DNA of 14,062 nucleotides from Spirochaetaceae bacterium (lineage in GTDB: Bacteria; Spirochaetota; Spirochaetia; Treponematales; Breznakiellaceae). Positions 1 through 6,646 of this stretch are shown here, in pieces (the stretch's first letter is position 1; each line of letters begins with the position of its first letter). A program made the position numbers and the translations under genes. The DNA lies in the NCBI GenBank assembly GCA_031257135.1, contig JAIRPH010000069.1, forward strand, positions 1-14,062, in the 5' to 3' direction. The notes under the pieces are model-generated. The model was not told the origin of the DNA. It was given only the letters and a program-made list of their open reading frames with translations, and did no database searches.

Positions 1-1
1 T

Positions 2-154
2 GTTGAAATAATAGCGTTCCAAGTAAGCGATGCGGCGTTGAGCTTCCGGGCTGTACTGGCTTTGGGGATATTCCTGAATCAGTTTGCGGTAATACTCAAG
101 GGCGGAGCGGATATTTCGGATACGGCGCCGCAGTAGGTTTCCGCGCGCATGATT
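2..154 (-). CDS. TPR-like protein fragment, partial, no visible start
   Basis: An open minus-strand frame of 51 codons runs off the left edge. It follows a TGA at 155-157 and contains no ATG, GTG or usable early TTG. Its middle (SALEYYRKLIQEYPQSQ, then SPEAQRRIAYLE) has the spacing of a tetratricopeptide helix pair with the typical YP-S ending, as in BamD or YbgF-like periplasmic proteins. It overlaps the last 25 codons of mtlD in another frame. Such a sequence is unlikely to be a chance shadow, but without a start it must be read either through a frameshift from the mtlD frame or be a decayed gene. Removing one AT from the ATAT at 111-114 would join the two frames smoothly (SEI then RSALEYY). 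I am fairly sure the TPR signal is real and unsure whether it is expressed. Confidence 0.45.
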
Positions 155-1329
155 TCAGTTTCCCGGCGTATATCAGCGATACTCCGCCCGCGCCGGTACA
201 ATTCGTATAAGCGCAGTATCTCTGACGCAAGCTCGCCGCCGGGCTTGATTCCCGAAACGTCCTCCAACGCCCGCGCCGCGTTTGCCTCTGTTTGAGGACG
301 CTTGAGTTCCGCAAGATAGCGATACAACCCCGCCGCCGCGCCTGCGGCAATGGAAACGGGAGTTACGCCCTGCTCAAGACACAAAGACCCTGCGCCGATC
401 AGCCTATCCGCCGCTGACAGCTTCCGCGCGGGATCCGCGCCGACTCGTCTGCACGTGTCAGCCAGCGCGTTGTTTCCAAAACGATAGAGCAAATCCTCAA
501 TATGCGCCATGATGTTGTTCAGCGGGAAATTGTACCGCAGAGACAATGCCCGCGCGCTTTCCAGCATGGCGTTTTGAACAAGCAGACGTATATCCGGCGT
601 TTCTATCGCCGCCCAGATATATTCAATTCCCAGATATAATCCGGCATACGCGCAGACGGCGTGTCCCATGTTGTGAATATACAGTTTACGCTTGATATAA
701 AAATCAAAAGGCGAATACGGAACCAAGCCTTTAATATCGGGGATAGTTCCCTTGAAAGAATCTCTATCTACCGGAAGCCAGCCGTACGCTTCTACGCAGA
801 GGCGCAAGGGGTCTCCGTCCCGCATTTCCTCTGTCTGTATCGGAACCATGCGTCCGACGGACGCTTCTACCAGCCCTATCCGTTTTTCAAACAGAACGCG
901 CTCGCCATCGCTCAGATATTTTTTTATCATATCCGCAAGCAACGCGTCGGCGTTAAGCAGGTTTTCGCAGATGATAATATCAAGAGGCTTTTCAGTAACC
1001 GCAAAACGCCGGCGAATCCCTTGCGCTAAATTCGGCGCAATATAGGGCAACACATTGACGCCCACGGCGGTAGCCATGCTATCCGCGCCGGCAACGGCGC
1101 AGGCGACCGCTTCGCGGTCATTGCCGTTTATCATGGAAACGCCCTTCACGGCCCGGTCTTCATAACCCGTTCTTGAGACAATACGCAAGGGATACTCGCC
1201 CCGGGCGTTGAGGGCGTTTATTAGCGTTTCGGCGACGTCAATAAACGCTACCTCATATCCTGAATCCCGATAAAGGGGCCCGATAAAGCCCCGCCCTATG
1301 TTGCCGCCGCCGTACATAACCGCTTTCAT
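79..1329 (-). CDS. mtlD: Mannitol-1-phosphate 5-dehydrogenase
   Basis: This cytoplasmic enzyme interconverts mannitol-1-phosphate and fructose-6-phosphate with NAD. The N-terminus is a Rossmann fold with GGGNIGRGFIG at residues 7-17 and Asp31 at the end of the second strand, which fits NAD. The polyol-dehydrogenase catalytic pattern K-x4-N-x2-H is present as K215, N220 and H223 (KLYIHNMGH). The ATG has GGAGG ten bases upstream (1340-1344). The frame is 416 codons, about 30 longer than the usual 380 or so; family similarity seems to end near residue 380, and the tail (about 385-416) overlaps a TPR-like frame, so the true C-terminus may be altered by a frameshift near 111-114. No mannitol PTS genes are in view. 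It is separated from the upstream housekeeping genes by 261 bp and may have its own promoter. A related polyol or hexuronate reductase is possible, but the N-terminal motif is MtlD-like. Confidence 0.85.
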   Translation of the reverse strand: MKAVMYGGGNIGRGFIGPLYRDSGYEVAFIDVAETLINALNARGEYPLRIVSRTGYEDRAVKGVSMINGNDREAVACAVAGADSMATAVGVNVLPYIAPNLAQGIRRRFAVTEKPLDIIICENLLNADALLADMIKKYLSDGERVLFEKRIGLVEASVGRMVPIQTEEMRDGDPLRLCVEAYGWLPVDRDSFKGTIPDIKGLVPYSPFDFYIKRKLYIHNMGHAVCAYAGLYLGIEYIWAAIETPDIRLLVQNAMLESARALSLRYNFPLNNIMAHIEDLLYRFGNNALADTCRRVGADPARKLSAADRLIGAGSLCLEQGVTPVSIAAGAAAGLYRYLAELKRPQTEANAARALEDVSGIKPGGELASEILRLYELYRRGRSIADIRRETEIMRAETYCGAVSEISAPPLSITAN

Positions 1330-1399
1330 ATCTGATACGCCTCCATTATATATGAAAAAAAAAATTTCTGAAAAAACGCTAAAGTCCCTTGTAACAACC

Positions 1400-1414
1400 G
1401 CGGCGATACGCCGC
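1400..1414 (-). other. GC-rich hairpin in the presumed mtlD leader
   Basis: GCGGCG, a three-base loop and CGCCGC form a perfect six-pair all-GC stem. It lies about 70 bases before the mtlD ATG. T-runs follow only about 24 bases later, so it is not a canonical intrinsic terminator. It may be a leader structure or a binding site. Confidence 0.45.
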
Positions 1415-1421
1415 CTTTATC

Positions 1422-1451
1422 AGTCTAGTATATTCCGCACTAAGTTATCAA
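1422..1451 (-). promoter_or_regulatory. Possible mtlD promoter
   Basis: Minus-strand TTGATA (1446-1451) and TAGACT (1422-1427) are separated by 18 bases. Both boxes match the sigma70 consensus only in part. This would place the hairpin at 1400-1414 at the very start of a leader of about 85 bases. A perfect TATAAT lies closer to the gene (1345-1350), but a start from it would leave the ribosome binding site out of the message. Confidence 0.25.
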
Positions 1452-1590
1452 ATAGCTGACAGGCGCAGAGGCGTCAGATACGCAATTTGCCCAAGCGCGT
1501 TGACGTCTAACACCGAAAGCGTGGATGCAGACGAAGGGTATCATCTGGTATATCCAAGAGAGATAAAATCTGTTCGGCGGTCGTCGAGGG

Positions 1591-3276
1591 TTAGGGAAGT
1601 CCTCTGCGCTGGAGTTCCAGCCGCGCGTCGAGGTAATCCGGGTCGAACCGGAGGGATTCTTCCAAAGCGTATAGGCTTTCTTGTTCCTTGCCGAGCGTGC
1701 GGAAACAGCGGCTCATTCTGAACAGAATTTTCGCGGCGGATTTTCTGTCTTTAACTAAGGACGCGGCCGTTTCGTAATATTCTAAAGCTCCTGACGGGTC
1801 ATGGCTGATTTCCATGATCCGGGCGATGTCGGCGGGAACCTGCCACATGAAATGAGGCGGAACAATAGCGTTCAGCCGCTCCATTCCTTCGTTCAGCCGT
1901 CCCTCCCGGAGCAGTCGAAGCGCGATGTGAAAATCAATCCACGGAGCGGCAATCTGCCGGAGTTCCGCCTGCCGGATAAGTTCAGCGGTTTCGTCATACC
2001 GCCGCTGAAGATCGAAAAAATAACATCCCCATTGATATATCCGAGGGTCATCTGGATATTGATTTACCAGTAGCCACGTTTCAGCTACCGACTTTTCTAT
2101 CGTCCACGTCCCGCTCCGGCGGCGAAGCAGTTCCAAGTCCAATAAAACATGACCTTCAGTTTCCGCGGTTTCAAGAACCTGAATACTGTGAGAAGCCTCC
2201 AAAAGACGGCTGTAATAGATAAGCCCGTACACATAATAGGCGTCTCCCTTCCCAGTCGCGCTGAATTGTTTCATAAAATTGTACAGATTAGCCCGCTTTT
2301 CATCAGGGTTCTCGGTGGTAGCCGCAAGATTATAGAGACTCCGGGCGGTTATGGCTGAATCGGCGTTGTCCGCGCCGGATCGTTCCGGAGCAAGCAGGAG
2401 ATTCCAGAGGTTCCGAGACCCCGAAACATACCCGGAAAGCCACAGCGAATCCGCTTGACGAGCCAAACTGCGCTGGTCGGAAGATTGAGCGAACAGTTCC
2501 GCCGCGCGAAGAGGAGCGTCGAAATCGTAGAAGAATTCCGCGGCAAGCTGAAGCAGATCAGGACGCCGGGCTAGGACGCCCGAATCATGAAGGAGGCTGT
2601 TTATCCGCGCCGAAGCCCCGGGAATATCGCCCTGAAGTATCTGTAAAAGCAGTAGATCGACGGACAAATCGAAAGAGCCGAAACCCTTTGTTTCCGGGGC
2701 AACCGCGGAAAAAAGCGTTTCTTTATTCGGAATCGTTTCAGCCTTAACCGGGTCTCGAAGGTCTTCCAAGAGGATATGCACGCCCAAAGCGACGGGTTTC
2801 AGGGGTTCCTCGGATAAGCGGGAGCTGTAGATTCTGAGTTTCCGTTCGGTTTCTTGGTCAATCGCCGGGCTTCCCAAGAGCAGGGCTTCCGCGGCCGCCG
2901 CCGCGAGCGCTTCGGAGGAAGGCAAGGCTTCCGCGGCCGCCTGCGCCGCTTTTTGGTACGCGGCGATGAACCGAGGGTCTTGCCGGGCAAGAAGCCTCCG
3001 GCGTTTAAGCGTAGAAAGATAAGACTCAACCCCCAAGGCTTTCCGTTCAAGTTTATCTAACGCCCGATTGAGGGTTTCAGGTTTTTCAAAACTTTCTGAC
3101 TTTACCAGAAGCGCGTCGAATTCAGAAAGTTCCCGGTAAAAGGCTTCCCCGTCCCATGAACGCGGAGCGAAGAGGTTTTTCCCTTTCGTTATGGCGAAAA
3201 AAACGCCTGCGCCGATGAGCGTTGCCAGCAAAACCCCAATGACGGCTAATGCCGCTGTTTTTTTTTGCTCTGCCAT
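1591..3276 (-). CDS. Membrane-anchored TPR-repeat protein
   Basis: The product is about 561 residues. A short basic N-terminus (EQKK) is followed by one hydrophobic segment at about residues 8-29, so the rest is probably anchored at the periplasmic face of the inner membrane. The long remainder is helical and Leu/Ala/Glu/Arg-rich, with an Ala-run (EALAAAAAEAL) near residue 130. TPR pairs are clear near the C-terminus (SGALEYYETAASLVKDRKS; then FRTLGKEQESLYALEESLRFDPDY). The preceding nusB stop lies two bases before the ATG at 3276, with AAGG upstream. A GTG at 3282 that overlaps the nusB stop is an alternative start and adds two residues. Coupling suggests co-transcription with nusB. No enzyme motif was found, so the role is probably as a protein-binding scaffold. 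No family more specific than TPR was recognised. Confidence 0.8.
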   Translation of the reverse strand: MAEQKKTAALAVIGVLLATLIGAGVFFAITKGKNLFAPRSWDGEAFYRELSEFDALLVKSESFEKPETLNRALDKLERKALGVESYLSTLKRRRLLARQDPRFIAAYQKAAQAAAEALPSSEALAAAAAEALLLGSPAIDQETERKLRIYSSRLSEEPLKPVALGVHILLEDLRDPVKAETIPNKETLFSAVAPETKGFGSFDLSVDLLLLQILQGDIPGASARINSLLHDSGVLARRPDLLQLAAEFFYDFDAPLRAAELFAQSSDQRSLARQADSLWLSGYVSGSRNLWNLLLAPERSGADNADSAITARSLYNLAATTENPDEKRANLYNFMKQFSATGKGDAYYVYGLIYYSRLLEASHSIQVLETAETEGHVLLDLELLRRRSGTWTIEKSVAETWLLVNQYPDDPRIYQWGCYFFDLQRRYDETAELIRQAELRQIAAPWIDFHIALRLLREGRLNEGMERLNAIVPPHFMWQVPADIARIMEISHDPSGALEYYETAASLVKDRKSAAKILFRMSRCFRTLGKEQESLYALEESLRFDPDYLDARLELQRRGLP

Positions 3277-3278
3277 GA

Positions 3279-3704
3279 TCACCCTTTTTCCTGAAGCGTT
3301 TTTCGGATGCCGTCCAAGATGCCGTTCACGAACCGGTAGGATTCGTCAGTGCCGAACTCGTTGCAGAGTTCAATGGCTTCTTGGATAACAATAGAAGGAT
3401 GAATATCAGTCTGATACATGAGGGTATAGACGCTTACCCGCAGTATCGACAGGTCTACCCGTTTGATCCGAGAAAAGTCCCATCGTTTTAGGTGATCCCG
3501 TATCATAGCATCCACCGCTTTAATGTTTTCGATAGTGCCGCTTACCAAAAGCCGCGAAAAAGCCACGGTTTCCAATCCTAAGGCTTCCTGTTTTCCCGGT
3601 TCCAGCCAGGACAAATCCAGCGCGTCCCCCGGAGAACCTTTCTTGACCTCCCAAGAATAGAGCGCCTGAATCGCCAGAATACGTCCTTTTCTTCGTGACG
3701 CCAT
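3279..3704 (-). CDS. nusB: Transcription antitermination factor NusB
   Basis: At 141 residues it is the usual NusB size and all alpha-helical. NusB binds boxA RNA with NusE (ribosomal protein S10) and supports processive rRNA transcription in the cytoplasm. The sequence shows the N-terminal RRKGRILAIQALY helix, the central KRWDFSRIKRVDLSILRVSVY stretch, and the C-terminal block P-S-I-V-I-Q-E-A-I-E-L followed by YRFVNGILDGI, all hallmarks of the family. The ATG at 3704 has GGCGGA/GGAAAG upstream. The stop lies 17 bp before the foldase gene stop in genomic order, and the downstream TPR gene begins within a few bases of the nusB stop, so the three genes form an operon. Confidence 0.95.
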   Translation of the reverse strand: MASRRKGRILAIQALYSWEVKKGSPGDALDLSWLEPGKQEALGLETVAFSRLLVSGTIENIKAVDAMIRDHLKRWDFSRIKRVDLSILRVSVYTLMYQTDIHPSIVIQEAIELCNEFGTDESYRFVNGILDGIRKTLQEKG

Positions 3705-3721
3705 TGTTTCTTTCCGCCTTT

Positions 3722-4756
3722 TTACCAGTTCAGATTATTTTCCATAACCTGAAAAGGATTTCCTCTTCGCAATTCTTCGATCAGCTCGTCAGAAGCCTTT
3801 TTTAAAACTTCCTGCTGTTGCTGTTGCAGAAGCATATTGCCGATATAATCCCGCACGGTCACCCGACTGCCCAGTTGGAATATATCGTCCAGCTCAAGAT
3901 TTTTCTGCGCGTGAGTCTCGGTAACTTTGATGATATGAAATCCCCGGGCCCCTTCGATCAGCTTCGATACCTCGCCTTGTTTCAGGGTAAAGGCGGCGTT
4001 CATAAAATCCTGTCCTACGATTTGCTGGGCTTGGAGATTCCGGGGCAGGTAGCCGCCGTCGCCGGCTTGGTATCCCGCGTTGGGCGACTGTCCTTTGATC
4101 ATAGCTTCATCGAATTTCGCCGGATTAGACCCTATTTCTTGGACGAGGCGGTTCGCCGTATCCCGGGCTTTGTTCTTATCCGTACCGAAAGGAATCTGAA
4201 TCATGGAAAACCGCACCGATTCGGGGCGGACAAACTGAGACTTGGCAAGATTATAGGTGTTGAGAATCTCCGCCTCGGTCGGCGTTTTGACCGCGTTAAG
4301 AATAGTTCCCTTTTTAAACTGGAGATATTTCTGAACGATCAACTGCCGGCGGAGCTGTTCTCTGAAAGCCGGCACTTCAAGTCCGGTTTCGTTCCGCACG
4401 GCTGTCGCGAATTCAGCGTCCGTAGGCTGACGCCCCAACTGCTGAACCAGCACGGAACGAAGCTGTTGAATCTGCTGATTTATCTCGTTTTCGGAAATGG
4501 TTATCTTATCCCGTTCCGCCGCCTGAATCGCAAGGCGTTCATTGATCATCACATCCAATACCTGCCGCCGTTCCGCGGCGTTTAAGGTTCTGCCGGCTTG
4601 TTTCTCCATGAGTTCCACTTCGGTCCTCAACTGCTTTACCGTAATCGGCTCGCTTTTGGTGAGCCGTACTATGGCGGCCGGCTGTAGATCGGTCTGGCTG
4701 AAACCAGCCGCCCCCACCGCCAGAACGAACCATATAACGCTTACAACTCGTTTCAT
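3722..4756 (-). CDS. SurA/PpiC-type periplasmic foldase (parvulin family)
   Basis: The 344-residue protein begins with a signal peptide (basic MKR, hydrophobic core to about residue 18, likely cleavage near GFSQ). A SurA N-terminal-like helical chaperone region follows at about 25-165, including LDVMINERLAIQAAERD. A parvulin (PPIC) domain spans about 181-279, with GDGGYLPR, L-x-QGEVSK and the closing GFHIIKV. The first parvulin His (in the usual ASHIL) is Met185, although H274 is kept, so isomerase activity may be weak and the chaperone function dominant. The C-terminus carries a Gln-rich helix (QQQQQ at 311-315). It probably assists outer-membrane protein folding in the periplasm. GAGG lies seven bases before the ATG. 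It starts 23 bp after the alaS stop and is followed by nusB. Confidence 0.88.
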   Translation of the reverse strand: MKRVVSVIWFVLAVGAAGFSQTDLQPAAIVRLTKSEPITVKQLRTEVELMEKQAGRTLNAAERRQVLDVMINERLAIQAAERDKITISENEINQQIQQLRSVLVQQLGRQPTDAEFATAVRNETGLEVPAFREQLRRQLIVQKYLQFKKGTILNAVKTPTEAEILNTYNLAKSQFVRPESVRFSMIQIPFGTDKNKARDTANRLVQEIGSNPAKFDEAMIKGQSPNAGYQAGDGGYLPRNLQAQQIVGQDFMNAAFTLKQGEVSKLIEGARGFHIIKVTETHAQKNLELDDIFQLGSRVTVRDYIGNMLLQQQQQEVLKKASDELIEELRRGNPFQVMENNLNW

Positions 4757-4779
4757 GCTATATCCTCTTAATTAAAGAA

Positions 4780-6567
4780 CTATTCCAGTACCGCTCTGAT
4801 CCGGCGTACTCCGGCTGAAGAGGACTGCTCCTTCTGGATGCGGAAAACCCCCAGACTCCCGGTACGCTCAACCTGAGGTCCGCCGCAGACTTCCTGCGAA
4901 AAATCGCCGATGCGGTATACTTTGACTTGGGCTTCATATTTTTCCCCGAACAGCGCGATAGCCCCGGAAGTTTTCGCCTCCTCAAGGGTCATTACGGTCA
5001 TTGTTACCGCCAAATCCCGCTGAATCTGCTCGTTCACGATGTCCTGAACCCGGCGGATTTCCCCTTCCGTCATAGGCGCGTCGTGGGAAAAGTCAAAGCG
5101 CATCCGCTCCGCGGTGATGTTCGACCCTTTCTGGGCTACCCGATCCCCCAAAACAATCCGCAGAGCCTTGTGCAGAAGATGGGTCGCCGTGTGATACTTC
5201 ACCGACATCTCCCCTTGATCGGCAAGCCCTCCCTTGAAAAGCTGTCCGCTCCCGGACCGAGAAAGCTCTTGGTGCTTCCTGAAGGCTTCCTCGAACTCAG
5301 GACGGTTTACGGTCATGCCCCGCTCCCGGGCAAGTTCCTCCGTAAGCTCGATAGGAAAGCCGTACGTGTCATAGAGCTTGAAAGCCAGCCGCCCGGACAT
5401 GACTTTGCGAGGGTCTTTTAAAAGGTTAGGCAGAAGTTTTTCAAACTCATGCTCCCCTTTTTGCAGAGTTTCGAGAAATTTTTCTTCTTCCCTATCGAGT
5501 TCTCCCAGAATACGAGAGGCGTTTTCCGTCAGTTCAGGATAAGCTCCGCTCATTTGAGCGATAATAACCTGAGCAATCGGGGAAAGCATGGCTCCTGAAA
5601 TGCCGAGTTTGCGCCCGTGCCGCACCGCCCGTCGTATCAACCGGCGCAAAACATAGCCGGCTCCGATATTCGAGGGGCTTACCGCCTTAGGGTCTCCCAA
5701 GATAAACGCCGATGCCCGTATGTGGTCGCAGATTATCCGCACTGAGGCGTCTTTTTCGGGGTTTGCGCCGTAGCCGTAGCCTCCAGCCCGCTCGACCGCT
5801 TGGATGATCGGCGCAAATACTTCGGTCTCGTACACCGATTTTTTACCGTTGAGGATGGTAACGGTTCGTTCAATGCCCATACCGGTATCCACGCATTTTC
5901 GGGCTAAGGGTTCATAGCGTCCCTCAGCGGTTTTGTTGTACTGCATGAATACGTCGTTCCAGATTTCGAGCCATTTTCCGCAGGAACAGCCCGGGGCGCA
6001 AGCCGGTCCGCAGGGTTCTTTTCCCATATCAATAAACATTTCCGTATCCGGTCCGCAGGGTCCGGTCGCGCCGGCGGGACCCCACCAGTTATCTTCCCGG
6101 GGGCGGTAGCTGATCCGATCCGCGGGGATGCCCAATTTTTTCCACACTGCCGCGGATTCCTCGTCCCGGGGCGCGGTTTCATCTCCTTCAAACACGGTAA
6201 CGCCGATTTTCTCCAGCGGAATCCCAAGCCACTTGGAATCGGTGAGGAATTCAAAACTCAAGGCGATGGCTTTTTCTTTGAAATAATCTCCAAGAGACCA
6301 GTTGCCGAGCATCTCAAAAAAGGTGAGGTGACTCGGATCGCCTACGGCGTCAATATCGCCGGTACGGATACATTTCTGGTAATCGGTCAGGCGTTTCCCC
6401 GCGGGATGAGCCTCTCCCAGCAGGTAGGGGACCAGCGGATGCATTCCCGCGGTAGTAAACAAAACCGTCGGATCGTTATCAGGCAGAAGGGACTTGCCCT
6501 GAATCTGAGCATGATCTTTGGATTTGAAAAATTCGATATATTTTGAACGAAGTTCATCCACTTTCAT
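4780..6567 (-). CDS. alaS: Alanyl-tRNA synthetase, short spirochaete form
   Basis: This class II cytoplasmic enzyme attaches alanine to tRNA-Ala. Visible are the motif 1 area (LFTTAGMHPLVPYLLG, 36-51), FFEMLGNWSLGDYF (83-96), the Cys cluster C186/C190/C194/C196, DTGMGIERT (227-235), and GAGYVLRRLIRRAVRHG (302-318). The editing domain has HxxxH as H459/H463, but the matching CxxxH motif reads CGGPQ: C561 is present while the fourth metal ligand His is Gln565 (codon CAG). The protein ends at 595 residues right after the editing domain, so the DHHA1 and C-terminal domains of typical 870-residue enzymes are absent; I recall similarly short AlaRS in Treponema and Borrelia. No Shine-Dalgarno sequence precedes the ATG, and a good promoter ends six bases before it. 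It heads the foldase-nusB-TPR genes. Confidence 0.96.
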   Translation of the reverse strand: MKVDELRSKYIEFFKSKDHAQIQGKSLLPDNDPTVLFTTAGMHPLVPYLLGEAHPAGKRLTDYQKCIRTGDIDAVGDPSHLTFFEMLGNWSLGDYFKEKAIALSFEFLTDSKWLGIPLEKIGVTVFEGDETAPRDEESAAVWKKLGIPADRISYRPREDNWWGPAGATGPCGPDTEMFIDMGKEPCGPACAPGCSCGKWLEIWNDVFMQYNKTAEGRYEPLARKCVDTGMGIERTVTILNGKKSVYETEVFAPIIQAVERAGGYGYGANPEKDASVRIICDHIRASAFILGDPKAVSPSNIGAGYVLRRLIRRAVRHGRKLGISGAMLSPIAQVIIAQMSGAYPELTENASRILGELDREEEKFLETLQKGEHEFEKLLPNLLKDPRKVMSGRLAFKLYDTYGFPIELTEELARERGMTVNRPEFEEAFRKHQELSRSGSGQLFKGGLADQGEMSVKYHTATHLLHKALRIVLGDRVAQKGSNITAERMRFDFSHDAPMTEGEIRRVQDIVNEQIQRDLAVTMTVMTLEEAKTSGAIALFGEKYEAQVKVYRIGDFSQEVCGGPQVERTGSLGVFRIQKEQSSSAGVRRIRAVLE

Positions 6568-6573
6568 AAGAAG

Positions 6574-6602
6574 ATAGTAGGACAGCGGATAAATTTCGTC
6601 AA
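6574..6602 (-). promoter_or_regulatory. alaS promoter, leaderless arrangement
   Basis: Minus-strand TTGACG (6597-6602) and TACTAT (6574-6579) are separated by exactly 17 bases, a good sigma70 pair. The -10 box ends six bases before the alaS ATG, so transcription should start on or next to the A of the start codon. This agrees with the absence of a ribosome binding site there. Confidence 0.6.
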
Positions 6603-6646
6603 GATGTTATACCGATAGATTCTCCTTTATTCAAGAGCGTCTCTAA

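Larger units (their letters stand above)
1330..1590. other. Intergenic region upstream of mtlD
   Basis: This 261-bp gap is the largest in the window. On the minus strand it holds, in order: a weak inverted repeat CTGAC/GTCAG at 1457-1478, a possible promoter, a compact hairpin at 1400-1414, a TTGTAACAA inverted repeat at 1389-1397, two T-runs (1371-1376 and 1355-1364) and the mtlD ribosome binding site at 1340-1344. No convincing gene was seen. The frame directly after the TPR gene stop stays open for 24 codons with a protein-like composition, but nothing supports its translation. Confidence 0.6.

Noticed and set aside
1345..1350. Perfect minus-strand TATAAT next to mtlD
   Set aside because: A start about seven bases downstream would exclude the GGAGG at 1340-1344 from the message, and the -35 region is poor (TTTCAG).
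1351..1414. Hairpin plus T-runs as an intrinsic terminator of the TPR operon
   Set aside because: The T-runs start about 24 bases after the stem and not directly at its base, so the geometry is wrong.
1500..1593. Open 24-codon stretch following the TPR gene stop (minus strand)
   Set aside because: It is too short, has no start or ribosome binding site, and no homology can be claimed.
3818..4585. Long rightward open frame (255 codons) antisense to the foldase gene
   Set aside because: It is the shadow of a strongly supported gene, has no ribosome binding site pattern and shows no family motif.
4927..5421. Rightward open frame antisense to alaS
   Set aside because: alaS is certain here; the antisense product has low-complexity shadow composition and no recognisable domain.
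6566..6602. Twelve-codon TTG leader reading frame whose stop overlaps the alaS start
   Set aside because: The only ribosome-binding-like sequence (AAGGAG near 6622-6628) is about 19 bases from that TTG, and the TTG is part of the -35 box.
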